A model generated the notes under the pieces. It was not told the origin of the DNA, searched no databases, and worked only from the letters and a program-made list of their open reading frames with translations. Below, piece after piece: positions 1-8,934 of a DNA stretch of 64,000 bases (positions within the stretch are counted from its first letter, which is position 1; the number at the start of each line of letters is the position of its first letter). Source of the stretch: an uncultured Latescibacterota bacterium (lineage in GTDB: Bacteria; Latescibacterota; UBA2968; UBA8231); NCBI GenBank assembly GCA_951813615.1, contig OX638377.1, positions 3,498,599-3,562,598 of the forward strand. Reading direction: 5' to 3'. Both the position numbers and the translations under genes were made by a program.

Positions 1-184
1 ATGCAACAACCAGTTGCTCAGGCGACCTCTTTCCCTCTGTGGATGAGGGTTTGCAACTAGTTGTTTATTGAGAGGATTACAGGAAAAAATCGAGCGGACA
101 AACCGAGCGTATGTTGCAAATTGCAACGTACGCCTCGTTTTGCAGCTTGGTTTGGTTCGCAGCAATAGAACCGCACAGACGACG
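1..184. other. Intergenic end of window with imperfect palindrome
   Basis: No gene is recognised here. The only clear structure is an imperfect inverted repeat at 104-137, centred on GTTGCAAATTGCAAC, with one bulge and one G:T-type mismatch in the outer arms. It lies just downstream of the histidine kinase stop codon, so it may end that transcript. A short frame ending at the TAG at 58-60 could be the tail of a gene from outside the window, but it is too short to call. Confidence 0.4.
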
Positions 185-1477
185 TCACGCAGAGGTTTCC
201 GACGCGCCGTCCCCATCGCGATCAGCGGAATCGAGCCGCAGCGTGACGCGCATGGTGGTACCGGTGCCATAGCCGTCGCTCAAAGGCTGAATTTTCCCCC
301 CGGAGCCCGTGACAAAATTGGCCGCCGAATGAAGACCCAGCCCACTCCCCTCTTGCTTCGTCGTATAACCCGCCCCAAAGATCGCTTTGAGGTTTTTCTG
401 CTCAATGCCAATGCCGTTGTCCTGCACCTCAAGGACGAGAAAATCTTGCTGGACACACGCTCTGATTTCGATGCGCGGCTGTTCCTTGAGCCCGCCTGAT
501 TTCTTCAGTTCATCGATAGCTTCCATCGCATTCTTGAGCAGATTGACCAGCATCTGGTTAAACTGGCTCTCCTGAATGCGAATCTCTGCGGGCGCGTCGC
601 CGCAGTTCACCTGCGTCTGGATACCTCGGCTGGCAAACGAGTCTTGCACGATTTTCAGGGCACCCAAGATGGCCTGACGCAGGTCGACGTCTTTGCTGGT
701 CATGGCCTTGCTGTCAAAGCCCCGCTGCGCGCGGACAATGTCCACGATGTGGCTCGTCTGGCTGTTGACGCGTTCAACTGTGCGGGTCAATTCCCGATTT
801 TGCTCGACGAAATCGGCGGCAAGAGCCAGCAGAAACGGCCGCACCTGTTGGCCTTGCGGATCGTGCTGGACGTAGTCGCTCCAATCCTCCGCATGCGCCT
901 CAACCGCTTCTGACAACGCCGATAAGCGTTCGATCAGCGGATCGTTCACCAACTCTCCTTTCAGGGTTCCAACGCCGATGGCCACGCTATTAATGGCATT
1001 GCCGATGTTGTGCAGGATGGTATCCATGACCTCTAGGCGGCCTTGCGCGAAAGCCTGGGCCAAGGCTTCTTCGGCTCGCACTCTCTCCGTCACGTCGCGA
1101 AAAACGATAACCCCGCCGTGAGCCGTGGTGCCAAGAGACGCGATGGGCCTGCCATTGGTGCTGATATAGACCCCCTCCGGCTTGGCCGCCGTGCGGATGA
1201 ACATCTCCATCTCATCGGTCGCCTCCCCGCGCAGGGCGCGCACCAGCGGTAGTTCCTCGGTTGGGACGGGCGTGACTTTATCGGGATAGAAAATGCTGTA
1301 CTCTTCCGTCCGTTGTTTGAGGACCGTATCCACCTTCCCGCCGATAATGCGTTCCGCACTCTGGTTAAAAGTGAGGTTGCCCTGCTCATCGGCGACGATC
1401 ACGCCATCGCTGATGCTGTCAAAGATGGCCAGCATGAGTTGGATCTGATGCTGCAGCTCGTCAACGTTTTCTTTCAC
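185..1477 (-). CDS. PAS-domain sensor histidine kinase (cytoplasmic)
   Basis: 430 residues. An N-terminal PAS domain (about 10-130, with SDGVIVADEQG) senses an unknown signal. A dimerisation/phosphoacceptor helix follows, with probable phospho-His156 in DTILHNIGNAI. The C-terminal ATPase domain has an N box (NLLKNAMEA, N316), G1 box (DNGIGI, about 353-358) and G2 box (GSGLGL, 377-382). No transmembrane segment or signal peptide is seen, so it should be cytosolic. It would autophosphorylate and pass phosphate to a response regulator, but no regulator gene lies beside it in the window. The gene is divergent from the hydrolase gene at 1669. The NIGNA variant around the His resembles kinases that carry a PAS domain and no receiver. 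Family assignment is firm; the signal is unknown. Confidence 0.9.
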   Translation of the reverse strand: MKENVDELQHQIQLMLAIFDSISDGVIVADEQGNLTFNQSAERIIGGKVDTVLKQRTEEYSIFYPDKVTPVPTEELPLVRALRGEATDEMEMFIRTAAKPEGVYISTNGRPIASLGTTAHGGVIVFRDVTERVRAEEALAQAFAQGRLEVMDTILHNIGNAINSVAIGVGTLKGELVNDPLIERLSALSEAVEAHAEDWSDYVQHDPQGQQVRPFLLALAADFVEQNRELTRTVERVNSQTSHIVDIVRAQRGFDSKAMTSKDVDLRQAILGALKIVQDSFASRGIQTQVNCGDAPAEIRIQESQFNQMLVNLLKNAMEAIDELKKSGGLKEQPRIEIRACVQQDFLVLEVQDNGIGIEQKNLKAIFGAGYTTKQEGSGLGLHSAANFVTGSGGKIQPLSDGYGTGTTMRVTLRLDSADRDGDGASETSA

Positions 1478-1668
1478 TTTGTTCTCAATTCCCTATGCTC
1501 GGAGACACGCTTCCTCGGCGAAGTGCTTGCAGGGCACGAAGACATCCGACGTCAGTTGCGCGTCATTTTTTTACGGGCTACTATGATACCCAAATTGTCG
1601 GGGAATCACAAAGGGGCCAGTCGATCTTTTACGGCTGGTGCCCACAGCGTAAAACAAGGGATAACGCG

Positions 1669-3558
1669 ATGGCCGATGGCCTTTACGATGCAGTGATAGA
1701 ACGCGATGTAATGGTGGAGATGCGCGATGGGGTGCGACTGGCGACGGATTTGTACTTCCCCGCCCGCGATGGACAGCCACTGCCCGGCAAGTTCCCCGCA
1801 GTCTTTCACCGCACGCCCTACGACAAAAGCGACGTCGAGCGCAACAGCAACTACGGCCAATTTTTCGCCCAACGCGGGTACGTGGCCGTCTATCAAGACT
1901 GCCGAGGCACGTTCCAGTCCGAGGGGGATGTGAATTTTCTCCTGCCCGAGGCCGAGGACGGCTACGACACCTTGCAGTGGATCGACCAGCAGCCGTGGAG
2001 CAACGGCAAGGTGGGGTCGTGGGGGACTTCGTGGTCGGGCTGGACGCAGACGGCGATGGCGGCGTTGGGGCCGACCAACCTCAAGGCCATGGTGGTCAAC
2101 ATGAGCGGAGCCGACGCGCACGAGTCTTCCGTGCGGCACGGGGGCGCACTGGAACTGCGGTTTTTGGCCTGGGCATTCTGGCATTCAGCGGCCAATACCC
2201 AGCGTGCGCTAAAAGCCGACCCATCCGTTGACGCAGCCCTGAACTTAGGCGCACCAGCCTTCGCCGACTGGCTCGCGCGAATGCCGCTCCGCAAGGGACA
2301 GACCCAGCTCAAATTGGTGCCGCCCTACCAGCAGTGGGCGCTGGACTTGCTGACCAAAGCCGACTACGACGAGTACTGGCAGCACCCCAGCTATGCACCG
2401 GCGCTCTTCTGGGACGACTTTCCAGATGTGCCGACTCTGATCATCGGGGGTTGGTACGATTCGTACACGCGCTCGACGTGCAAAAACTATGCGGGACTGG
2501 CGGCGCACAAGCAGGGGCCAGTGCGGATGCTCATGGGGCCGTGGACACACGGGACGCAAACACTGGAGCAGAGCTTTGCCGGCGACGTGGAATTCGGCGA
2601 GGACTCGGCCCTAGACGACTTCCGCGCCCTGCATCTGCGCTACTTCGACTGGGCGCTCAAGGGCGTTGATAACGGCGAGGCGAACGCGCCGCCCGTACAG
2701 ATTTTCGCCATGGGTGGCGGCGGCGGCTATCGCACCAGCAGCGGCCGGCTTTTCCACGGCGGACATTGGCGCGACGAGGCCGAGTGGCCACTAGCCCGAA
2801 CGAACTACACCAAGTACTATCTGCACGGCGACGGCACCTTGTCGCCAGAAGAGCCAGCCGCAGACGGCGGCGATACAGTCTATCGCTTCGATCCAGCCAA
2901 TCCAGTGCCCTCTATTGGCGGCAATGTCTCGTCGCTTTCCGAGATCGGCCCCCTGCCTTCAGGCGTGAGTACTGCCGCCAATGCGCCGTGGCGGGCACGA
3001 GTGGCGCAATTGATGGAGCCGGGCGGATTCGATCAGGTGGAGGGACCGGAGTTTTACGGCTGTGCGCCGCCCTATCTACCGCTGGGCTCGCGGCCGGATG
3101 TGCTGGTCTTCGCCACTGAGCCGCTGGCCGAGGACGTGGAGGTGACCGGGCCGATTGAGGTGCAGTTGTGGGTCTCGTCGTCAGCGCCGGATACGGACTT
3201 TACCGCCAAGCTGATCGATTGCTATCCACCGAGTCGCTGGTACCCGCATGGCTACGCGCTCAACCTGACCGATAGCATCGCGCGCTTGCGCTACCGCAAC
3301 GGACGCGAAAAGGGCGAACTCCTAGCGCCGGGCGAGATCGCCGAGCTGACGATTACCCTCTATCCGACGAGCAATGTGTTTGCCGCCGGACATCAGATCC
3401 GCCTCGACATTTCCAGCTCGAACTTTCCCCGCTTCGATGTCAATCCCAACACCGGTGACCCCATCGGTCAGGAGCGACGGCGCCAAGGGGCGGACAACAG
3501 AGTTCACCACAACGCAGCACAGGCATCGCACGTGGTGTTGCCGATTATTCCAACCTAG
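1669..3558 (+). CDS. CocE/NonD family hydrolase (X-Pro dipeptidyl-peptidase fold)
   Basis: 629 residues from the ATG at 1669; an upstream extension of the frame has no family character. The alpha/beta-hydrolase domain carries the nucleophile motif GTSWSG (Ser121), Asp264 in GGWYDSY and His294 in GPWTHG, the usual catalytic triad of the CocE/PepX family. The C-terminal third (about 440-629) is the jelly-roll PepX_C domain. Members hydrolyse acyl esters, amides or X-Pro peptides; the substrate cannot be read from sequence. No signal peptide is seen, so it is probably cytoplasmic. The stop overlaps the ribosome binding site of the next gene (AGGAG at 3556-3560), so the two are likely co-transcribed. 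Confidence 0.9.
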   Translation: MADGLYDAVIERDVMVEMRDGVRLATDLYFPARDGQPLPGKFPAVFHRTPYDKSDVERNSNYGQFFAQRGYVAVYQDCRGTFQSEGDVNFLLPEAEDGYDTLQWIDQQPWSNGKVGSWGTSWSGWTQTAMAALGPTNLKAMVVNMSGADAHESSVRHGGALELRFLAWAFWHSAANTQRALKADPSVDAALNLGAPAFADWLARMPLRKGQTQLKLVPPYQQWALDLLTKADYDEYWQHPSYAPALFWDDFPDVPTLIIGGWYDSYTRSTCKNYAGLAAHKQGPVRMLMGPWTHGTQTLEQSFAGDVEFGEDSALDDFRALHLRYFDWALKGVDNGEANAPPVQIFAMGGGGGYRTSSGRLFHGGHWRDEAEWPLARTNYTKYYLHGDGTLSPEEPAADGGDTVYRFDPANPVPSIGGNVSSLSEIGPLPSGVSTAANAPWRARVAQLMEPGGFDQVEGPEFYGCAPPYLPLGSRPDVLVFATEPLAEDVEVTGPIEVQLWVSSSAPDTDFTAKLIDCYPPSRWYPHGYALNLTDSIARLRYRNGREKGELLAPGEIAELTITLYPTSNVFAAGHQIRLDISSSNFPRFDVNPNTGDPIGQERRRQGADNRVHHNAAQASHVVLPIIPT

Positions 3559-3570
3559 GAGAAATACACA

Positions 3571-4734
3571 ATGGAACAGTTGCAGTTGGCCCTCGTGGGC
3601 TGTGGAGGTATGGCCGGGGCGCACGTGCGCGGCTTGGAGGAACTAGCGCAGGCCGGGATTGACGATATACAGGTGGTGGCCTGTTGCGACTTAGTAGAAG
3701 CGCAGGCGCAACAACGGGCCGACGAGATCGCCGAATTCCAAGCGCACAAACCGGCGATCTACACTGACGTAGAGAGGATGCTCTCGCACGTGGAGAACCT
3801 TGACGCAGTGGACATCTGCGCCCTGCACTCGCAACACCACATCCTCGCCGTGGCCTGCCTAGAGGCGGGCAAGCACGTGATCATCGAAAAGCCGCTGGCG
3901 ATCACCCTGCGCGCCGGCCGCAAAATACTCAATGCGGCCATAGATAACCGCTGTCAGCTCGCCGTAGCGGAAAACTATCGCCGCTCGCCGCAGGAGCGAG
4001 CCAGATCCTGGGCGGTAGCCAGCGGGCAAATCGGCCAGCCGCGCACCTTCTATTGGCTGGAAGCGGGCTTGCGGTTGGGCAAGTGGGGCTGGCGCAACTT
4101 CAAACGCGACGCCGGAGCCGGCTGGCTCCTCGACGGGGGCGTGCATTTTGCCGATCTATTCCGCTATCACTTGGGGACTGAGGCGCGGCAGGTAGTGGCG
4201 CGGGCACACAGCTTTGAGCCGTATCGCTACGACGAGCCGGTCGAGCGCGAGGGGGCTTGGCCAGTGGATGTGGAGGACTGCGCAATGGCGCTGATCGATT
4301 TCGACGGCGGCGCAGTGGTGCAGTGGACTTGGCAAGGTTCAGCGCCGGGGCAGGATTTCGGTAAGCGCGTCCTCTACGGCAGTGAGGGCTGCATCGACTG
4401 GGAAAGCGGGCTGTGGACGCGCACCGGTGAGAACACATCCAACGAGGCATTGGTCGAGGCGTATCAGAACAGTCTCACAGAGGACGAGCGCGAGCGGCTA
4501 TTCCCCGGTGGAGTGGAAAATCCCATCTCGACCGAACTAAAGAATTTCGCCGATGCCGTGCGGGGACAGGGTACGCCCGAAGTGGATGGCCTAGATGGCT
4601 ATCGCTCGCAGGCGATCTGCATGGCAATCTTTGAGTCGGAGTGGTTTAATCGGCCAGTGACCTTGGCCGAGATCGAGCGCGGAGACTTGGAGGGCTATCA
4701 GGCCGAGATTGATCAGGCGCTGGGGATTGATTAG
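3571..4734 (+). CDS. Gfo/Idh/MocA family NAD(P)-dependent oxidoreductase
   Basis: 387 residues. The N-terminal Rossmann fold opens with LALVGCGGMAGAHVRG (glycines about 10-13). The family EKP motif is at 106-108 (HVIIEKPLAI), and the C-terminal domain has DGGVH (188-192), placing an Asp and His near the usual catalytic site. Relatives oxidise or reduce sugars, inositols and sugar acids with NAD(P). It sits 12 bases behind the CocE-type hydrolase, with AGGAG at 3556-3560, consistent with a short operon. Its last 89 bases overlap antisense with the end of the SGNH hydrolase gene. Substrate unknown; family certain. Confidence 0.92.
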   Translation: MEQLQLALVGCGGMAGAHVRGLEELAQAGIDDIQVVACCDLVEAQAQQRADEIAEFQAHKPAIYTDVERMLSHVENLDAVDICALHSQHHILAVACLEAGKHVIIEKPLAITLRAGRKILNAAIDNRCQLAVAENYRRSPQERARSWAVASGQIGQPRTFYWLEAGLRLGKWGWRNFKRDAGAGWLLDGGVHFADLFRYHLGTEARQVVARAHSFEPYRYDEPVEREGAWPVDVEDCAMALIDFDGGAVVQWTWQGSAPGQDFGKRVLYGSEGCIDWESGLWTRTGENTSNEALVEAYQNSLTEDERERLFPGGVENPISTELKNFADAVRGQGTPEVDGLDGYRSQAICMAIFESEWFNRPVTLAEIERGDLEGYQAEIDQALGID

Positions 4735-5365
4735 GCCGCGAATTTTTTTGAAGACGGCTACGACTCCCCAAAGTATGAAACCACCAACTGGGCGACGACC
4801 CTATAATGCGCGCCATCTTCGAATAGCCCTCACTTCTCGGATGTGCGCCATCGTTCCCCGCCACTTCCCGTTTATAGGCGTCATCCGCGCAGAGTGCAGA
4901 AAAAAGATCGATGTACGGAACGCCAAGCGCTTTTGCCTCGTGAGCAAACGCAAGCGATAGACTTTCGATTCTTTTATTCAGTTCATCTCCAAGAACAACC
5001 GGCGGCGGACCAACCATAAGCACTGTGTATCGCTTGGCCCCGCACAGAATCGCTCGGACGTTTGCGCAAGATTCCGCGAAATCAACGCGCATTTTCCCAT
5101 TCTCAATGACCGTATCGTTGACACCACATGAGAGAACTATGCGGCCATCGCAGAAACCGGGCAGCCGAAGAGTGCATTCGCTCTCCCAGCGCAACAGAAC
5201 ATCTTTGCTCGTGTTTCGCCTAATACCAAGGTTGTAATAGGTAACAGGTATATCACTCGCATTGGCCATAGCACATAGACGCCCGGTCCACCCGAGAGCC
5301 GCCTCGTCACCGGTACCATTAACCAATGAATCGCCAATAAAGCAGATTCTTATGTCCTGCGTCAT
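4646..5365 (-). CDS. SGNH/GDSL-type hydrolase
   Basis: About 239 residues from the ATG at 5365; an alternative ATG at 5407 adds 14 residues and would overlap the preceding methyltransferase gene by 13 bases. Block I is CFIGDSLVNG with nucleophile Ser13, block III is GVNDT, and block V is DGAHPRSEGY with the Asp/His pair. These esterases or lipases deacylate sugars or lipids. No signal peptide is seen. The domain should end near PSWWFHTL; the last ~30 residues are a Ser/Arg/Pro-rich tail read antisense through the end of the Gfo/Idh gene, so the original stop may have been lost. It follows the O-methyltransferase gene closely and is probably co-expressed. Confidence 0.8.
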   Translation of the reverse strand: MTQDIRICFIGDSLVNGTGDEAALGWTGRLCAMANASDIPVTYYNLGIRRNTSKDVLLRWESECTLRLPGFCDGRIVLSCGVNDTVIENGKMRVDFAESCANVRAILCGAKRYTVLMVGPPPVVLGDELNKRIESLSLAFAHEAKALGVPYIDLFSALCADDAYKREVAGNDGAHPRSEGYSKMARIIGSSPSWWFHTLGSRSRLQKNSRPNQSPAPDQSRPDSPPSLRARSRPRSLAD

Positions 5366-5394
5366 TTCGTTGTTGGGCTGCACCCTCTTGAATT

Positions 5395-6411
5395 TTACCT
5401 CTTCCACCCGATAACGATACTCTGTTCAGGATCTATAGGGCGAATCTCCATGTCTTGAAAGCTCGCTTCTGACATCATTTGTTGAATCTCGGAGCCAGTC
5501 CACTGTTTGGCCTCAATGTTGTTGTAAAAAACATGCAGGCCCTGGAATGCTGCTAGCAAAGGGCCTGTCTTCTCTTCATTGAGCAGGAATTCCGCTGCAA
5601 TAGCCACGCCGCCTTCTGGTAAGGCTTCATAGCATCGCTGCAGAATACACATACAGCGATCGCGTCCCCAGTCGTGTAGAACATGCGACATGAAAAATAC
5701 ATCAGTGCTTGGGGGGTAGGTATCTTCAAAGAAATTACCCGTTTGGAACGCAATTTTTCCCGAAGAATCCGTCTGAGCAAGCCCTTCTTCTGCCCCCTGA
5801 CGGTTATATTCTAAGTCGAAGACGACAGCTTCTAAGTGGGGATAGCGTCTCGCGATGCCCACCAAATGCCCCCCTGTGGCTCCACCGAGATCGACTATCT
5901 TGCTGTACTTAGAAAAATCGAACGCTTGCGCCACACAGTCGCCCCAGATGATGCGCAGATGATGGCGTTTGGGATAAAAGGCCATAGAGGGACGACTCTT
6001 ACCCGTTGCTTTGTCCAGCCAGCCAGCTCCTTTTTGAGGTCTATCCGTGAGAATGGCTTCTTTGATCTTAGCACCGCGCTCAGGATCGACATAACCGGCT
6101 CGCCCAAAAGCAGTGTACTGATTGTAGAGTGCTTGATCCTCCACGAGAAATTCCTCCATGTCACCAACATTTGCATAACGATCCCCATCTTTTCTCAATA
6201 CGCCTATTGCGGCACAGGTTACAGCGAGAACCTCGGCAGGTCGCAACTGGATACCCATGTGTTCGGCGATCTCGGCAATGGTCTTAGGGCCGTCAGCCAG
6301 TTGGGTAAATAGCCCCAGTTCAAGGGCACAAGCCAGTACATCTTGGGCTTCAGCACCAACGCTAATTTTCCAGAGTTGGTAATAAGAATTGTCCTCGTTA
6401 TGTAAATCCAT
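5395..6411 (-). CDS. Class I SAM-dependent O-methyltransferase (COMT-like)
   Basis: 338 residues with the two-part layout of the O-methyltransferase family 2: an N-terminal winged-helix/dimerisation region (1-115) and a Rossmann SAM-binding domain. The SAM motif is VDLGGATGGH (173-182), and the HDW motif (246-248) carries the catalytic His used by caffeate/hydroxyindole O-methyltransferases. It would methylate a hydroxyl on a small, probably aromatic molecule. GAGGG lies five bases before the ATG. The 3' end touches the SGNH hydrolase gene. Base composition is richer in A/T than the flanking genes, which hints at a separate origin. Substrate unknown. Confidence 0.88.
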   Translation of the reverse strand: MDLHNEDNSYYQLWKISVGAEAQDVLACALELGLFTQLADGPKTIAEIAEHMGIQLRPAEVLAVTCAAIGVLRKDGDRYANVGDMEEFLVEDQALYNQYTAFGRAGYVDPERGAKIKEAILTDRPQKGAGWLDKATGKSRPSMAFYPKRHHLRIIWGDCVAQAFDFSKYSKIVDLGGATGGHLVGIARRYPHLEAVVFDLEYNRQGAEEGLAQTDSSGKIAFQTGNFFEDTYPPSTDVFFMSHVLHDWGRDRCMCILQRCYEALPEGGVAIAAEFLLNEEKTGPLLAAFQGLHVFYNNIEAKQWTGSEIQQMMSEASFQDMEIRPIDPEQSIVIGWKR

Positions 6412-6522
6412 TTTTCCCTCAGTTAAAAGTGATAAAACGAATTAAAAATGTTTTTAAAACTCCTTGACGGGACGGTCAAAACTTGCTGTAAGAAATCCTT
6501 CAGCTTCGGCCAAGAAAGGTAG

Positions 6523-7416
6523 TTAAAGCGCTCCCAAAGTCTCCAGTCGTTTGCGTACTTCGGCCTGCACAGGTGCCGTCAATTCCACCAGCGGCAGGCG
6601 GATACCAACGTCAATCCTACCCATAGCATTGAGCGCCCACTTGGTTGGGATGGGGCTCGTCTCCATAAACAGGGCTTCGTGAATCGGTTGCAGCTTGGCA
6701 TCCAACTCGCAGGCCTTGTCGTCGTCGCCATCGATGAACGCTTGGCAGAACTCTGCCATGGCCGTCGGCAAGACGTTGGCGGTCACCGAAATCGCCCCGA
6801 CAGCACCGTAACCCGCCATAGTGAGCGTCTGCGCGTCCTCGCCGGACAGCAGGACGAAATCGTCGGGCACCAGCGCCTTGATCTCGGCGACGCGGCTGGG
6901 ATCGCCACACGCCTCCTTGATCCCGACAATCGAATCGACAGCAGACAACCGAGCTACGGTCTCAGCCTGCATGTCGCACGCCGTGCGCGGCGGCACATTG
7001 TAGAGAACCATCGGCAGGTTCACGGCCTCGGCGATGGCGCAATAGTGCCGGTAAAGGCCCTCCTGAGTCGGCTTGTTGTAGTACGGCGTCACCGACAGGC
7101 AGTAATCGGCACCAGCGCCCTGCGCCGCCCGAGTCAACTCGATGGCCTCGGCCGTCGCGTTAGCACCAGTACCTGCGACCACTGGCACGCGGCCATTCAC
7201 CCGGCGCACCACAGCTTCAATAACCTGTTTTTGTTCGGTGTGAGTCAGCGTGGCCGATTCACCGGTGGTGCCCACCGGCACAATGCCGTGCGTCCCGGAC
7301 TCCAAGTGCCAGTCCACCAAGCCGTCCAATGCCGCCCAGTCGATGGCCCCCGACGCCGTCATCGGCGTCACCAAGGCGACCAAGCTGCCCCGCAAATCAT
7401 CCATTGCCTGCGGCAT
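6523..7416 (-). CDS. dapA: 4-hydroxy-tetrahydrodipicolinate synthase
   Basis: 297 residues, the standard length of the DapA/NAL (beta/alpha)8 family. It condenses pyruvate with aspartate semialdehyde in lysine and diaminopimelate biosynthesis. Visible residues: GTTGES (Thr50, Thr51), Tyr139 and Arg144 in YNVPPRT, and Schiff-base Lys167 in GIKEA. This is the DapA pattern rather than the GSTGE form usual in N-acetylneuraminate lyase. AGGAGG lies 4 bases before the ATG. Because many sugar-acid dehydratases surround it, a 2-keto-3-deoxy sugar-acid aldolase role is a minor alternative. Cytoplasmic. Confidence 0.88.
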   Translation of the reverse strand: MPQAMDDLRGSLVALVTPMTASGAIDWAALDGLVDWHLESGTHGIVPVGTTGESATLTHTEQKQVIEAVVRRVNGRVPVVAGTGANATAEAIELTRAAQGAGADYCLSVTPYYNKPTQEGLYRHYCAIAEAVNLPMVLYNVPPRTACDMQAETVARLSAVDSIVGIKEACGDPSRVAEIKALVPDDFVLLSGEDAQTLTMAGYGAVGAISVTANVLPTAMAEFCQAFIDGDDDKACELDAKLQPIHEALFMETSPIPTKWALNAMGRIDVGIRLPLVELTAPVQAEVRKRLETLGAL

Positions 7417-7544
7417 GATACCTCCTGAGAGATAAAGAAGAATGAGGGGCTGAATGAAAGGTACTATCGCAGCGTGTCAAGGAGGCGATGACGCGCTATG
7501 GCTCATTGCGGCGTTCGGGAACAATTCACACGCCAAACAAACTC

Positions 7545-8144
7545 TCATTCCTCAGTCTCAGCGTCCCCAAGCGGATGCAGATCAATCGGCGTGAGAATTC
7601 CATAGAAACCATATTTGACGCCCGATCGATCCCCTTTCCCCGGAGGAAAGTACTCTTCTATAAGCGCCAATAATCGACGACCAAATTCGGCTGCCTGTTC
7701 TTCGGAGAGTCGCGCACGATTGTGATTGACTGACATCTGGAATGTCGAGCCATATAAGCCTTCGGCAGCTTCGCGAGCGGCTTGATTGAACTGGCTGACA
7801 ACATCCGTTGGCATGGCCTCCGCAATTTGGTCATCCGCTGGACGGATCTCTCGAACGCGAATCGTATCTGCCGCTGGCAAACAACGCCATTCCTGGGGGT
7901 CTGCTCCGTCTTCCTCCAAATATACGACACCTGTTTGCGCCAGCCGTTGCAAGTGGGACAGCACTCGCGCATCGGTAACGTCCAACGTCTGCGAAATTTC
8001 CACGACCGACTTCCCTGCTCCAAGAATTTCGAGGATGCGCCAACGAAGCGGGTCGGCAAGTATATTCGCACGATCATCTTCGACAACGAGTACCGCGTCT
8101 TTTAAGGAGTTGGTCGGGAATGTCAATTCACGCCATGTACTCAT
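7545..8144 (-). CDS. ArsR-like winged-helix transcriptional regulator
   Basis: 199 residues. Residues about 25-85 form a winged helix of ArsR type (NILADPLRWRILEILG, then SVVEISQTLDV and a wing with VVYLEEDG). No metal-binding cysteine cluster of ArsR/SmtB is visible, so the effector is not a metal by this evidence. The C-terminal half has no recognised domain and may bind ligand or dimerise. The ATG follows directly on the stop of the methyltransferase gene (TAAATG), so the two are translationally coupled and the regulator may control this operon. Confidence 0.78.
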   Translation of the reverse strand: MSTWRELTFPTNSLKDAVLVVEDDRANILADPLRWRILEILGAGKSVVEISQTLDVTDARVLSHLQRLAQTGVVYLEEDGADPQEWRCLPAADTIRVREIRPADDQIAEAMPTDVVSQFNQAAREAAEGLYGSTFQMSVNHNRARLSEEQAAEFGRRLLALIEEYFPPGKGDRSGVKYGFYGILTPIDLHPLGDAETEE

Positions 8145-8891
8145 TTAGACATCCTTGGCAGGTGTGAAAGCCAGCAGAATCGTATCGGCAAACATGCGCC
8201 AGACGACGGCCACTTCAGCAAACCCAGCCTCGGTCATGGCCTCGATCATGTTCTCCGCACTGTGTTCGTACTCTACATCCTTCCCAGCGGCCTTCGTCGC
8301 TCGCTTGTACTCCACCCTAGCGTCAATCTCTTGCTGAGTAGCTATTCCCGAAGCAATGGCGTCTTGGAGATGACGCTGGCGGAAGCGCGACGCCTGCTGC
8401 CGAACACTCGCTCTCCAGCGAGGTCCGACTGACATCGCGTCGTACAGGACGAAGCAACCACCCGGCCGAAGTGCGCCCGCGATCCGGGCAAAAAGTTCGG
8501 GCAGACCGGCCGGAGGAAGATGGTGAAAGGTCTTGGCCGAGAAAACCAAATCACACGGCTGAATATCACAACTAGTTATGTCCGCTTCCCGCACCTCGAT
8601 CCGATCCGAATACGGCGTCAGCTTCCGCCTAGCGAGCGCAAGCATCTCCGGTTCGCTGTCGATGCAGGTGCCAGTAGCGCGACGGAAGTGTTCCAACACA
8701 CGCACAGTCGGCCCCGCCGTGCCACAGCCGAGGTCCACAAACTCGAATGTATCATCGGCATCAAAGGGGATCAGGTCCACAAGCATGTCCAAGCCCCTGC
8801 TGTAAGGAGGACTTAGAACGGGCTGGAGCCGATCGTACGAATCCGCGATAGTTGCAAAGTAACTGCGCCATTCAGGTAAAGATGAATCCAT
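8145..8891 (-). CDS. Class I SAM-dependent methyltransferase
   Basis: 248 residues from the ATG at 8891, preceded by GGAG; a longer frame starting at 8963 would overlap the aldo/keto reductase gene. The SAM-binding motif I is FVDLGCGTAGP (about 51-61), followed by an acidic strand-2 end and a motif resembling KTFHHLPP after strand 4, as in UbiE/ubiquinone-type enzymes. Substrate unknown. It lies between an aldo/keto reductase and a winged-helix regulator on the same strand, with the regulator directly abutting. Confidence 0.85.
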   Translation of the reverse strand: MDSSLPEWRSYFATIADSYDRLQPVLSPPYSRGLDMLVDLIPFDADDTFEFVDLGCGTAGPTVRVLEHFRRATGTCIDSEPEMLALARRKLTPYSDRIEVREADITSCDIQPCDLVFSAKTFHHLPPAGLPELFARIAGALRPGGCFVLYDAMSVGPRWRASVRQQASRFRQRHLQDAIASGIATQQEIDARVEYKRATKAAGKDVEYEHSAENMIEAMTEAGFAEVAVVWRMFADTILLAFTPAKDV

Positions 8892-8934
8892 TTCTACTCC
8901 ATCTGACAGGATTAACGCTGATTCCAGATACCGC

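Noticed and set aside
1495..1668. 58-residue N-terminal extension of the CocE-type hydrolase
   Set aside because: The extension is Arg/His/Ser-rich, has no signal peptide and lies in the divergent promoter region; the conserved domain begins right after the ATG at 1669.
6523..7416. N-acetylneuraminate lyase instead of DapA, suggested by the sialidase at 16590
   Set aside because: The GTTGE motif and YNVPPRT with Arg144 follow the DapA pattern, and the genes are 9 kb apart in different operons.
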